DNA of 64,000 nt from Costus lasius (Eukaryota; Streptophyta; Magnoliopsida; Zingiberales; Costaceae). Below are positions 32,543 through 44,767 of the stretch, piece by piece. Positions within the stretch are counted from its first letter, which is position 1; every line of letters starts with the position of its first letter. Below the pieces are notes generated by a model. It worked only from the letters and a program-made list of their open reading frames with translations, made no database searches and was not told where the DNA came from. A program made the position numbers and the translations under genes. Location: NCBI GenBank assembly GCA_027563935.2, contig CM050451.1, positions 97,057,565 to 97,121,564 on the forward strand, in the 5' to 3' direction.

Positions 32543-34005
32543 TGATAGCATGCAAATATATGATATATTGTGACTTATTTCTGCTATTATTTTGGAGTAA
32601 AATGCATGCTTTGTCTCATTTATTTGCCTAAATGCTTTACATTATTCAGAATCTTCACTTTTCCTTTGTTTTATTGAAATGTAGGGATTTTGCCCCAAAA
32701 TCGATGGAATTTGGAAGATCTGAAGATATGGAATGATTCCTCATGATGAGACGAAGCTACAGGTTGAATTTCAGCTCAGACTTTCCTACGCTCATCACGG
32801 GCAGGCCATGTTCATGATCACGACCTTGATCATCTCGGCAGAACTCTGCAGCATTCTGTGAGATAGTCACAACCAGGGTGTGTTCATGTTCACGGCCGTG
32901 AAGAGGAAAAAATCTGTGTGATGGGATGAACACGGCCAGGGTGTGTTCACGAACACGGCCGTGATAGCTCCCGCACAGTTCGACAGATATTCGGTTTTTC
33001 GCCCATAACTTACTATTTTGGAAGCGGATTTTACTGAAATTTTGTGGAGACCTTTCTAACTTGGAGATGCACGTTTTGGGATTGAAATCATTGGATTTGA
33101 TCAAGCGGTTGAGGAGAACGAGCGAAAGGGGCGACAACCTAGGGTTTGGGGTGATTTTCTGGGCGACAACACTGTTCCGGCTCGATTTCTCCGCCGTTTC
33201 AATGAGGATCATCGTGTTGGACCTTCTTCCATCAAGGATCTACCTCTCCCTCTGGTTTAAATAAATTTGTATGAGAGATTTCATGTATTTCATGATGTAT
33301 ACGATAGCTTAACTCTCTTTTTGGGGTTTTGGGCGTAGCCCACTGTAAGATGTTGAATATTATGGTTTGATCTAAATATTTCTCTTATTTATCTTTTTTC
33401 TTATTCATGTCTAGGATGTTTTATTTCATGATTATATACTGGCCATGCATGTTCATGTTTTAGATGTTGTGGGAAGGACTGAGAGGTGAACCACAATCAT
33501 CGGAATCCCTTAGACTGGACTAGTGATTTCGGCAACGAGAGTTGTCGAAATCACTCGAGGAACCCTAATCCTTCACAAAACCCATTGGGTCTGCTTAACC
33601 CGGTAAGCCATGAGAGTAGGAGACTTGGGTTAAGTCGGATACCGGACCGTGTCTTGAGAGGGAGCGTGTCTGTACCTAAGGAAGGATTACCTTGAGAACA
33701 TAGGTAGAACCTTAATTAAAATATCAAACCTTAATATTTCTTCATACTTTAGTGTGGTGAAACCTGAAACCCCGATCTCTCTTATAGACTTCAAACCCCG
33801 ATTACTTGTTTTCTGCTCTGCTTGCTTTTAATTTGCTTCAGTTTAATTACTTGCACTAGGACATTAGTCATTTCCCATTTAATCATTAACCTAGCTATTG
33901 ATTATCTGATCAGTTAGTACTTGACCCCTAGTCCTCGTGGAATCGATACTTTTTATTACGCGATAGACTGTGCACTTGCGGTAGCAGCCTGTTTATGCCC
34001 TATCA
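32543..34005 (+). repeat. 5' LTR of X
   Basis: 1463 bp. It contains a palindromic block near 32793-32964 (GAACACGGCCGTGA, GTGTTCACGAACAC), the GACTGAGAGGTGAACCACAA box (33479), GCCATGAGAGTAGGAGAC (33607), and the terminal box GTGCACTTGCGG. Confidence 0.92.
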
Positions 34006-34011
34006 AGTTTT

Positions 34012-34026
34012 TGGCGCCATTGCCGG
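34012..34026 (+). promoter_or_regulatory. Primer-binding site of X (tRNA-Asp)
   Basis: TGGCGCCATTGCCGG lies six bases after the 5' LTR. It differs at one base from the complement of the plant tRNA-Asp 3' end. Confidence 0.8.
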
Positions 34027-34189
34027 ACTAGGTTGCCAATATTAACATGATCAGGAGATTAATAGATTAGGTTTAGTTAGATTTTTTCTTTCCTTTTATT
34101 TTTATTTTATATAATTTTTGTTTCTTGTGGCTGATTTTTTTCTATCATCTAGAGTTTTTGAATTTTTCTTCAAAGTTTTCACTTGATTA

Positions 34190-35428
34190 ATGTGCATGAT
34201 GTTTGATTCATCAAGTATCTATCCTGCATTGTTACCGTATGTTTCTTATGATATCTATGGATGTATAAGTCATTTTTCTGATGAATATCAATTGGGGACT
34301 CCATTTTCAATTCACCCATGCCCTAGTACTCATGAATATATCAATCCTACATTATTACCATATGTTTCTTATGATGTTTGTGGAGTGTCAAGACATGCTG
34401 CTGATGATTGCCCCATTTTGAACACTCCATCTGAACAGTTTAATGCTATCGGGACCTTCAAAAATCAGAATGATCCTTATTCGAGCACGTACAATCCAAG
34501 ATGGAGAAATCACCTGAATTTCTCCTACAGCTTTTACCAAGGACAAGTCCCTCATGAAAATTTTTCTAATCCAAACTCTTCTTCTACTTTCAGGCCCCCT
34601 CCCGGAATGCAACCTCCATTTGTCAATCAAGGACAGCCAGACCCACCTCATAGGTCGCGTCTAGAGTTGATGCTGGAGAATTTTATGGCAAGTCAAATGA
34701 AGCACAACGACTCTATAAATGAGCAGATTCGTTAGCTGAATTTGAAGGTGGATTCCATAGCCATACATAGAAAAATATTGGAGACCCAGATTATCTAGCT
34801 CACTCAACAAGCCATCTTCTTAGACAAACCCGTGGGAGAGTCAGAGGAGCCTCAAGTAAAGAGTAGTGAGTTCAGTGAGGGTGAATTGGGGAGTCATTTG
34901 GATGAGCACAAATTAAATGCTGATATCATAAATGTTGACGAAGGGGAACCAGTGTGCATTTTACCGCCTCCGTCTAAACCACTGATTCATATTCCTCAAA
35001 GATTGATGATCAAAACTGATAAGCGGTTTAGGTTATGCTATAACTTAGAAATGTTGAACAAAGTGGTTGAGGAAATTCATGTCCCCCAAATCAACAAAGA
35101 TTCATTGGAAATTTACATGATTGATGATGATGAAGAAGAGATGACTGAAATTGATATTCAAGTAAACACTCAACTACATGACTTACATCTAGCTATCAAT
35201 GCAGAAAAGGTACAACCTTTGACACTTGACAATATCAACCATGAGGTATGTGAAAATCTAAAATTTGAATTTAAATCTGTCCCAAAACTGCGACTGTTTA
35301 ACATGACAATGATTAACTTGCTAGTGAAACATATGATACTTGTTTTGATGAGAATGTTTTCAGGACGGCGAAAAGGCAGGAGACTACATGCACTTTATTA
35401 TGCTAGTGACCCACCAGCAACACCATAA
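34190..35428 (+). pseudogene. Gag-like frame of X with two in-frame TAG codons
   Basis: One continuous frame of about 412 codons runs from 34190 to 35428, interrupted only by TAG at 34733-34735 and another TAG near 34796. No frameshift is needed. It has a degenerate zinc knuckle (VCGVSRHAADDC; first Cys replaced), a Pro/Asn-rich stretch (STYNPRWRNHLNFSYSFYQG), RSRLELMLENFMASQMKHND, and a C-terminal RRKGRRLHALYYASDP that recurs in Y. It resembles the gag N-terminal part of plant gypsy elements. No enzyme domains follow. Gag function is doubtful because of the stops, unless they are read through. Confidence 0.65.
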
Positions 35429-35439
35429 TCTTCAAGTAT

Positions 35440-35484
35440 GGTCAAGCTAATGACCTTAAAGAAGCGCTTGTTGGGAGGCAACCC
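35440..35484 (+). promoter_or_regulatory. Conserved box after the gag frame of X
   Basis: GGTCAAGCTAATGACCTTAA then AGAAGCGCTTGTTGGGAGGC. Same box and position as in Y and Z. Confidence 0.6.
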
Positions 35485-36765
35485 GACTCTTATTTAGATT
35501 TCTAGTTTCTTATTTATTTTTGTCATTAAGTCTTTGTAGTTTTTCAAATTTTCTTTCATATCCATTCTTTTTAGGTTGTACCCAATTGATGGAAATTTTT
35601 TGAAATTTTTTAGGTACTTGCGAGCCATTCACGATAGTACCCATGAATCCATGCACGGCCGTGAATGCCTCGCAACATTTTCTACACCCAGTATCATTGA
35701 CGCAAAGCACAGATTCATGACCTTCAGGCGAGACTCCATTGACGCTAAAGATGAGCATCATTGGTTTCACCCATCACTCGGTCAGCTTTCTATTTTTCTA
35801 GTAGTTTTCTTTAGTTATTAGTTGTTTGTTTACTTTTATTAGATTGTCATTTCCCTTTTTACATGTTTTAGTTTTCTAGTGGTATCAAGATCGTCAGTGT
35901 CTTGCCCATACTCTTCTTTATGCTATTTGCTTTGCCTTTGGCACTGACTTGTTCTATGAGTACTTGATTGATTGGGATGAGAATCTTATCTTTTACTTGT
36001 TAATGGTCTATAATGGTTGTGGTTTACATATATAGTTCTTTAGTTTAATGCAGTTGAATGAGGTAATTAACTCAATTCATTATTTGTATGATCTTGAATA
36101 GTGTATTATTACTTTACCTGACCCTTGGTATGCATCTCATGTGTAATGATTGATTGTATCTTGCTTCATAACTATCCTTTACTTGTACACTTTGTTATGG
36201 GAATCAGAAATAATAATAGTGGTACCGAAGTGTTCTAGTACATTGCACATAGTACTTCCACTTGGCACTATTCACAGCATATCAATAACAAAAGGGATAG
36301 TTGTACCTAAGTTCATTGTTTATCATACTTGGCACTAACCCCATGAATCAGAAATAATAATAGTGGCACTGAAGCCAAGATGCCCCCACTTCTATGGCTT
36401 GGCACTGTTCCAAAAAAAAAAAGAAGAGATGAACCACATAGGGACTATGTGGTACTGATGATATTTTCCCATGACTTGGTATACAATTATTTACTTTGTG
36501 AATACTTGATCAATTATGTCATTTATGTGAGATATATTATAAAGGCTTTTGGTAATGTCAATTTTGCATGCTCTAATAGATTGTACTAGTAAGATTTGGT
36601 TTAATTTGCTTTTGATACTGCATTATAACTTGAGACTTGTTGTGATTAACCTATAACCTGACCAGACCTACTTAAACTATATGAGATTACCCATTTCATC
36701 TCATCACCGTATTCTAGACAATTCAATTGCTTGAGGACAATCAAAACTTTAAGTCCGATGTATTT
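35485..36765 (+). other. Non-coding 3' internal region of X
   Basis: No long frame. ATCAGAAATAATAATAGTGG occurs twice (near 36204 and 36346), and CTTGGCACT words occur three times, recalling the stem-loop box of Y and Z in weaker form. The expected purine-rich tract before the 3' LTR is replaced by AAGTCCGATGTATT, so the polypurine tract is decayed. Confidence 0.5.
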
Positions 36766-38230
36766 TGATAGCATGCAAATATATGATATATTGTGACTTA
36801 TTTTTGCTATTATTTTGGAGTAAAATGCATGTTGTCTCATTTATTTGCCTAAATGCTTTACATTATTCAGAATCTTCACTTTTCCTTTGTTTTATTGAAA
36901 TATAGGGATTTCGCCCCAAAATCGATGGAATTTGGAAGATCTGAAGATATGGAACGATTCCTTATGATGAGACGAAGCTACACGTCGAATTTCAGCTCAA
37001 ACAGACTTTCCTACGCTCATCACGGGCAGGCCATGTTCATGATCACAGCCATGATCACCTCGGCAGAACTCTTACAGCATTCTGCGAGACAGTCACGGCC
37101 AGGGTGTGTTCATGTTCACGGTTGTGAAGAGGTAACAATCTGTGCGACGGGATGAACACGGCCAGGGTGTGTTCACGAACACGGTCGTGACAGCTCCCGC
37201 CCAATTCGATGGGCGTTCGGTTTTTCTCCCATAACTTACTATTTTGGATGCAAAATTTGCTGAAATTTTGTGAAGACCTTCCTAACTTGGAGACGCACAT
37301 TTTGGGACCAAAATCATCAGATTTGATTCAGAGGTTGAGGAAAACGAGTGAAAGGGGCGACAACCTAGGGTTTGGGGCGATTTTCTGGGCGACAACACTG
37401 TTCCGGCTCGATTTCTTCGCCGTTCTGACGAGGATCATCATGCTGGATCTTCTTCCATCAAGGATCTACCTCTCCCTCTACTTTGAATCAATTTGTATGA
37501 GAGATTTCATGTATTTCACGATGTATACGATAGCTTAACTCTATTTTCGGGGTTTTGGGCGTAGCCCACTGTAAGATGTTGAATATTATGGCTTGATCTA
37601 TATATTTCTCTTATTTATCTTTGTTCTTATTCATGTATAGGATGTTTTATTTCATGATTATGTACTAACCATACATGTTCATGTTTTAGATGTTGTGGGA
37701 AGGACTGAGAGGTGAACCACAATTATTGGAATCCCTTAGACTGGACTGGTGATTTCGGCAACGAGAGTTGTTGAAATCACTCGAGGAACCCTAATCCTTC
37801 ACAGAACCCATTGGGTCTGCTTAACCAGTAAGCCACGAGAGTAGGAGAGTTGGGTTAAGTCGGATACCGGACTGTGTCCTGAGAGGGAGCGTGTCTGTAC
37901 CTAAGGAAGGATTACCTTGAGAACATAGGTAGAACCTTAATTAAAATATCAAACCTTAATATTTCTTTAAGCTTCAGTGTGGTGAAACCCGAAACCCCGA
38001 TCTCTCTTATAGACTTCAAACCCCGATTGCTTGTTTTCTGCTCTACTTGTTTTTAATTTGCTTCAGTTTAATTGCTTGCACTAGGACATTAGTCATTTCC
38101 CATTTAATCATTAACCTAGCTATTGATTAACTGATCAGTCAGTACTTGACCCCTAGTCCTCGTGGGATCGATACTTTTTATTACGTGATAGACCATGCAC
38201 TTGCGGTAGCAGCCTGTTTAGGCCCTATCA
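36766..38230 (+). repeat. 3' LTR of X
   Basis: 1465 bp, with the same ends and boxes as the 5' LTR. Palindromic block at 37016-37193. Confidence 0.92.
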
Positions 38231-38235
38231 GTGAA

Positions 38236-39556
38236 TCAGTGGCATAGTAGAGAGCATATAATCTTCTATTTTTCCTTTGTCTCAAGAGTGTGTCCACCAA
38301 ATATATCCAGTTAAATAGGTGGTTCCATGTTGCAGTGTCCAGTACATGCATACAAAAATAAAAGTTAAAGTCGTGCAAAGAGTACTCAGTAATTTTTCTG
38401 TATTTATCCAAGAGTAATATCATTCATTCTTCTTTTAAATTTGTATCAGCAATTAGAAGAAGATTAAAATTAAAATAAAAAATTTCATACCTTGGATTGA
38501 TCAAGAAGTTTTCAAATTGTTCACTGGATTTTTCTCTTATCTCAATGTCAATGTGATCAAGTATCTCATGTGTAATCTTTTCGGTACCCTTGGTAGCATT
38601 TGGATCAAATAATAATTCAGTTATCTCATCATCATTATCCTCAATATCATCTCCTTCATCATCTGTCATGCAAAATTCTAATGGACTTCTCTCTAGAAAA
38701 GGAATTGATGGTTCACATGGTAGTGGTGGTGTAATATGCTCAGGATTCTCTTTCTCATCTTTTTCCTCAATTTGTTTCTCTTTAATGGAGTATTCCATCC
38801 TCACACTATCAAATTCATCACCATCTATCTCACTAGCTTTTCCTTGAGGATCCATAAATTCTTCATCTTTATTCTCATAAGACTCCAAAAGTTCAAATTT
38901 CTCTTCAAACATGTCCCAAGTATTTGTGTTGCAAGACACTTCATTATGTGAGAGGGGACTAGATGGCTGGTAAAGTGCTGAGGAAAGTAAATCACAATCA
39001 TCAAAATTTTCAAAATAATAAAATTTGAAGAAGGTAAATCATAATCTGTGACTGGAGTCATGACTAATGATTGTTCCAACTCTATAAAATTCTCAGATTT
39101 ATCCTGGATTTCATCCTCTATGTCATTTTTATCAGTGCCATAAATTATAGTATGAATTTTCTCACTTTGTTTGTCCATAGCAGCTATATAGTTTTCAAGC
39201 AAGATTTCTAAGTTGGATTTTTGAGGTTCACTAAAGTCTGATTGTGGAATAATGGTTGGGTCATTCTGATAAAACAAGTTTTGAGGGTTCTCCCAACTTG
39301 GGTTATAGGTACTAGGGCATAAGTTAAAGCATGGAGGAATCCCTAATTGACATTTAGTAAAATCATGCCCATGAAATCCACAAATATCACAAATAACATA
39401 TTTCAACTTATAACATTGCATGCTTACATATTCAGTATGTTGAATATAAGAATTTACCTTTTCTAAAAGTGATTCTGATACATCCGTACCATATTCTTTT
39501 GTCATTGTCGGTGGCACATACCCCTGATTTGACCATTGACATTGGTTAAACATCAT
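38236..39556 (-). pseudogene. Gag-like frames of Y, frameshifted
   Basis: From 39556 down: a 243-residue frame with an intact CCHC zinc knuckle (CDICGFHGHDFTKC, matching CX2CX4HX4C), then SWENPQNLFYQNDPT and KSNLEILLENYIAAMDKQS. The overlapping second frame (38939-38424) is Asp/Glu-rich. The third (38423-38240) ends RQRKNRRLYALYYATDSL, like the X C-terminus. The frames need at least two shifts to join. CCHC knuckles in gag bind the genomic RNA. The C-terminal part is cut by the X insertion point. No enzyme domains. Confidence 0.65.
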
Positions 39557-39847
39557 ATTTTCAATTAATGCAATTAAAATTCAGAAATATAAAATATAAA
39601 ACAGGAATTGCAAAACAATGCTCAAAATATTTAGTCAAGTGAAATTTTTAGTTCTCCTGTTCATACATCGTGTTAATCCAAAAAGAGAAAAATAAAATAA
39701 ACTAACTATATAAAAATGCAAAAAACAAATAAAACAAGAAAAACAAAAACAAAAATCAAAAATCAAAAACAAAACAAAAATAAAAATAAATAATAAAAAA
39801 ATGTCTAGTCTATAAACTCATGATTAAATCGATATTGGCTAGCCTGA

Positions 39848-39865
39848 TCCCCGGCAACGGCGCCA
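39848..39865 (-). promoter_or_regulatory. Primer-binding site of Y (tRNA-Asp)
   Basis: On the minus strand TGGCGCCGTTGCCGGGGA, an exact complement of the plant tRNA-Asp 3' end as I know it, six bases inside the 5' LTR. Confidence 0.88.
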
Positions 39866-39871
39866 AAAACT

Positions 39872-41353
39872 TGATAACTTTCACAAGTGCACGGATTTAT
39901 CGAAGTAATAAAAAGATTATCGTTCCCAATGAGGATTAGGTGGTCAAGTACCGATTACACGGTCGATCTATATCTAGACGAATCAAATCGTGATTTTTGT
40001 TTGGAAACTTCTAAGTACAGATAAAAAGGAACAGAGGTAGCACTTTTGGTAAAAATCAATTCAGATAAAATCAGGACTCGGGGTTTCGCCACATTGACAA
40101 TTATGAATTTAATAAAAATAAAATCTTTGAATAGAAAATTATAGTTTTGAAAGAGATTTTTCCTAAGGTACAGATTACCTCCTCTTGAAGCGTAATCCGG
40201 TACCTAGCTACGCTAACTCCCTACTCTCGTGACAGTTAACGTAACTAGACTCATTAAGTTCCGTGAAAAACCATGGAATCCTTCAAACGAATCCGAACTA
40301 CTCTCGTGATCGGATTCATAGGTTTGAAAATAATAGATTTGACGTTGCGATTCACCTCTCGATCCTTCTCGCAACGTCTAAGACATAAAATTACTTGATC
40401 ATGGTAATTTAAAGAATAAACACAATTCTAATCAAATCAAATCTATAAAAATCATGACAAAGATTTAAGACAATATATTTAATCTAGGAATCGTCAATGG
40501 GCTACACCCCCAAATCCAGAAAATAGGTTTACACGTTCATGTTCAAAGCAAACAACATGTTCATCGATGAAAATTGCATGAAAACCTAAGAAGATTACAG
40601 AAAATCACTAGACACGTAATTAGAAAAACTTCCCCTCGATGTGTAGACGAAGATGAGGCATCCAATTCTTTCTTTGCGCGGCTTTCCTGATCAAATTCTG
40701 CCCTGGAAGTGATTTTCGCCATCGTCGCCTCCTCTATTTGTTTTCATACATAGAAGCCCCTGAAACCCTTCCAAAATCCTTCCTTTTATAGTCTAATCAG
40801 TATAGAACCCATCTAGGAAGGTTTCTGGAGAGTTTGGTTCAATTCTGGTTCGGTTTGGAGTCGAATTGAGTGAGAAATCGAAAGGGTGGACGTTTTTACG
40901 GTCCGTAATAAGTTTACGGCCACGGCTGTAATTCTTTCTGTGTGTACAGGCTTTATGTCACAGAAATATTCACGGACCGTAATGGATTTATGGCTTCGCC
41001 CGTGAAAGTTTCTGTGCATTCCAATACTTAGTTGTTTTTCGCCCACTGCTCGAACTCGAAATTATGGCCGACCTAGAATTATGGCCAAGGCCATAATTCT
41101 CGCGTTCTTCACTATTTCAACTCCAAATTCGACATGTAAGCTCGTGATCTCCTCGGGAATCATGCTTTGGCTTCAAAACTCGTGAAACCCATTATTTTTA
41201 TGTTGTTTTACCTACATTTTCAATAAAACCAAGAAAAGTGAAGATTTTGTGCCAAGTGAAGTAAAAACATTAAAAATTGTATAAAATCATTCAATTAAGA
41301 CCAAAATATCATGTAAAATATAGGCAAAAACATGGTGTAAATGCAACGCATCA
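39872..41353 (-). repeat. 5' LTR of Y
   Basis: 1482 bp on this strand from TGATAACTTTCACAAGTGCA to AACGCATCA. It contains CGTAATCCGGTACC (40191), the CTACTCTCGTGACAG and CTACTCTCGTGATCGG boxes, GCGATTCACCTCTCGATCC, and the palindromic block 40895-41105. Confidence 0.9.
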
Positions 41354-41882
41354 AACGTATAGTATGAAAAAAATGTAAAGGGTTCTACCTTATCTTGAGA
41401 TACCACTTAACTCAGTTAAAGCTTGTGTTTGCATTGGCATTGGGAACTTCTAGGCTTGTATTGTGCCATGATGGTCAGCTCATGCTGCTTAGGTAGCAAT
41501 GAGTTAGACACCATTTCATGACTTGCTTATGTGTGGCATATTAACAGGTGCATGAGTAGATGATGTATGCTTAATGCTCTAAGTTTACATGATACATGAG
41601 TGATCAATTCTTCTCATGATGCATGGTTCACAATGAATTTCCCTAACTAATTCTAGATGATGCATGTTTTATATTCATATAAGGCCTACTCTAGATGATT
41701 GATGAGCTTAATTTGGTTGTCCATCTATGGATGGTAAGTTATTGAAAACTTACCTGCCATTGTTTGACCTTGATGATTTACAAGAATCAGACTTCAAATT
41801 ACCTGCCCCCTTAAAGAGGGGTGGGAACAAAATAGGATGGTAAATTATATATTTATATAATTGCTATATGTTTGTTATATGT

Positions 41883-43762
41883 TGATGTGTACTTTATCGT
41901 ACCACTAACCGCAAGCGTGACGGCTTTGTCATAGTAGTATTTAAGATGTCAATCCTACAGGGACAGTGATCAAGTACTGAGTGATTACGAATCAATAGCT
42001 AGACAATCGAGTGAACATTTTGGGTTTTCATAAAATAAATCAAAATACAACTAAATACAAATTCTAGCTGAATCAAGCAAATGAAAGTTTTGGATAGAAA
42101 ACAAGGTTTAGAGATATCGGAACTTCGAGTGCATCTCGTTGATGGATCTTAAGCTCAAACAAGATAAAATCATAACAATGCAATTTTAAAAGTGTTCAAG
42201 AAAATATCTAATGGTACAGATTACCCTCTTTCGACGACATAATCCGGTATCAATCTAGATCGACGTCCTACTTTCGTGGCTCACCGAACCTAGATTGATC
42301 CATTGGGTTCAGAGATATTATAAGTTTCCTCACACAAATCCTACCCAATTTTTTGACAGGTCATAGCATGATCGATAAGGCAGATCTAGCATCACAATTC
42401 ACCTTTCGGTCCTTCTTGCGGCGCCCGAGAAAAGTAATTTCGTGGCCAATGCAATACTAGCAATAAAACAGCACAAATCGAATAATCATGAAATAAAATT
42501 GCATTTGCTACGAGAAAATAAGTTCGAACAGAAGATACATGCAATGAGATTACATCCTTGTTTCGATAAAGAAGAATATGCTATCATAGCATCAAATTTA
42601 GGACAAATCTCTAAAGGAATAGAAGGAACTAAAGAGAAAATAGAAGAAAGAGGAGGCAAACTCTCTGCAGAAACTTTGCAACATTCCTTCAAGTCTTCTA
42701 CAATGATGTGCACCATTCCTTCCTCCTCCCTTGTTGTTCTCGCTAAGAACTTCCCTTTGCGAAACTCGCTAGCCCCCCTTGAGTCCCAACTGGGCGCTAC
42801 ATTCTTCATTGAATTTGGCCATTTAAAGAGAGTCCAAACTATTTTCTGTACGCATACATTGATGGGAAATTGAATTAGCTGCGTTTTGATACCAAGAACA
42901 TTAAAATCGGAGCCATAATGAGGGAGTTATGGCCTATTCAATAAAGGCGGCTCCATAATTACGGGTATAATGGGCCATTATGTTTGTAACCGTAATATAA
43001 TGGTTATACATTAATTGCAGCCTCATTAACTCTTGTAACCCCCATATAATAATGCTCATTTAATCCTCTTCGTTTTGACTCTAAAAACGTCCAAATCGGA
43101 GTTAAAACAAAGGAGTTATGAGCATTTAAAGCTAGGCAGCTGGTAATAAATTCTGGCGGCTGGTCATAAATTCTAGCGGCTGTGAGATTACGGTCATGAG
43201 GCAGATTATGGCCATGCCCATGATCTCAGTGTAGAAGTCTAATTTGTCTCAAAATTTGTAGATGAGTAGTATGGCTTCGGCTTGACTTGTGGCCATAGTT
43301 GTAGCGTCAGAAACCGCAGATCAGAAGATTGCGTCTTTGATGAATTATGGTCGTGCCCGTAATCTTCTTGTTAAAGTCATCTCCATCTGAAAGGTTGTTG
43401 TCAAGGAAGTTATAGGCACGTCTTTGAAATATGATTATGCTTATACAAAAATGAGTCCTTCATGTAGCCAATCAGAGGATTACGGTCGTGATATAGATTA
43501 TGGCCTTAGCCGTTATTCTTGAAATTAATCCCGTTTGAAGCCAAACTTCTTGTCAAGATTTTTGATTCACTCGGAGATGCAAATATACTTCCATGTAGCT
43601 CTAGAAGTGAGTGAATTATCCTATGTTCAACAAATATGACAAGTAGTGAAGCTTCTGAAGAAAATCAATAAAATAAGCTGGAAAGAGAGGGAAAATCATG
43701 ATAATATGTGTCGATTCACAAGTAAATATAGGTCTAAAAGACAATATAAATACGAGACATCA
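41883..43762 (-). repeat. 3' LTR of Z
   Basis: 1880 bp. It contains CCTACTTTCGTGGCTCACCG (42269), CACCTTTCGGTCCTTCTTGC (42401), the near-palindrome ATAATGGGCCATTAT (42967), and paired GATTACGGTCATG / ATTATGGCCATGCCC words at 43186-43525. The small frame at 42442-42873 is an LTR by-product. Confidence 0.9.
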
Positions 43763-44113
43763 AAATCACCCAAACTTAGATCAATGCTTGTCCTCAAGCA
43801 TAAGAGAGTAAATAAAAGTAGTGATTAAAATAATGAAATCATGCCAAGCTCGTAAAATATTTTTTCCCGGGAAGATATCATTATGAGCAAACCTCAGCAA
43901 GTCAGGGAATTTAAGGCAATCATCTATCATCAGGAATAAAGGTGTGAAGATCCAAATACCAAAGTTAGATGAGGCTTACCTCCATGAGATGCAATAATCC
44001 TCTGTTTGGATAATACACTCTGTTCAGACCTGATTCAACCAAAGATATGAGTTGGAAAGACATCAATGCACTCTTATTCGTATTTTCATCCCCTCAAATA
44101 TTTTTTTTTTGTT
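43763..44113 (-). other. Polypurine tract and 3' internal region of Z
   Basis: On the minus strand, TTGAGGACAAGCATTGATCT then AAGTTTGGGTGATTT immediately precedes the LTR; the GGGTG run is the likely polypurine tract. The rest is non-coding. Confidence 0.55.
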
Positions 44114-44258
44114 TTGACTTCAACTCATGTCTTCGGTACCACTGTCAATTTTACGCAGTGCCAAGTAGATGAGTCTTATTATTTCTTTTTCTCGGAGACT
44201 TCAATTCATGTCTTCGGTACCACTGCCAATTTTACGCAGTGCCAAGTAGAGGAGTCCG
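44114..44258 (-). promoter_or_regulatory. Two tandem copies of the conserved stem-loop box in Z
   Basis: Copies at 44114-44174 and 44199-44258. On the minus strand each has ACTTGGCACTGCGTAAAATT followed by GGCAGTGGTACCGAAGACAT (one copy GACAGT). CACTGC can pair with GCAGTG around a short loop. The box also occurs once in Y (31398-31454). Confidence 0.6.
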
Positions 44259-44767
44259 TTTTTTTTTATATTTTGAGGAGATTATAACCATAGAGAAGTG
44301 CATTGATTATTTCTAAAAAGTAGTGAGGAGAATCAAGCCGATAGAGTTATATACTTCTACAGAAAGATCATAAGCATGCTTTGAAAGCAAAAACCTTAAT
44401 CAAAAATTGGATCTATCACTCCACAACCTTTTTTTTCCATTAAAAGATAATTAAATGAATTACCTATCTTTGGACTAAGATTCAGAACATAATGATAGTA
44501 TCCCAGAGATTCAATAAATTATTAAGCTATCATGATTTCCATTTGAATCAAAATAATATCATCAAAAATAATATCACCACTTATCTTCATCATATCATCA
44601 GAGTGTAGCATATGAAATGTATCATCAAAGCACAAAGCATAAGTATTGAGTTACTGCATATCATGTTTTGAAAATGAACCCAACCCACAATCTCCCAGAC
44701 TTAAATTATGCATAGTAGCATGTAAAGAACACAAAATTTGAAGAAATGGGATGCAATACTCACAAGA

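Larger units (their letters stand above)
32543..38230 (+). mobile_element. Complete non-autonomous LTR element X (5688 bp)
   Basis: Two LTRs (32543-34005 and 36766-38230, TGATAGCATGC to CCCTATCA) are nearly identical by eye. The 5-bp target duplication GTGAA is exact (32538-32542 and 38231-38235). The primer site is at 34012. The 2.76-kb interior encodes only a gag-like frame with two in-frame stops. It is inserted in the opposite orientation inside Y, and the flanking Y sequence continues on both sides. It must have been moved by proteins supplied elsewhere. Confidence 0.93.
29857..41353 (-). mobile_element. Non-autonomous LTR element Y, interrupted by X
   Basis: The 5' LTR is 39872-41353 (minus strand), and the 3' LTR is 29857-30879, lacking its last 450 bases. 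Next to the 5' LTR lies a primer-binding site matching the tRNA-Asp end. The internal region is 30880-32542 plus 38231-39871, about 3.3 kb, with only gag-like reading frames and no protease, reverse transcriptase or integrase. It looks like an Athila/Tat-like gypsy derivative by primer and gag position; that placement is inference. X is nested at 32543-38230. Confidence 0.82.

Noticed and set aside
42442..42873. 143-residue frame in the Z LTR, partly shared with 46451-46975
   Set aside because: It lies entirely inside the LTR, the two LTR copies disagree on which strand is open, and no domain is recognisable.
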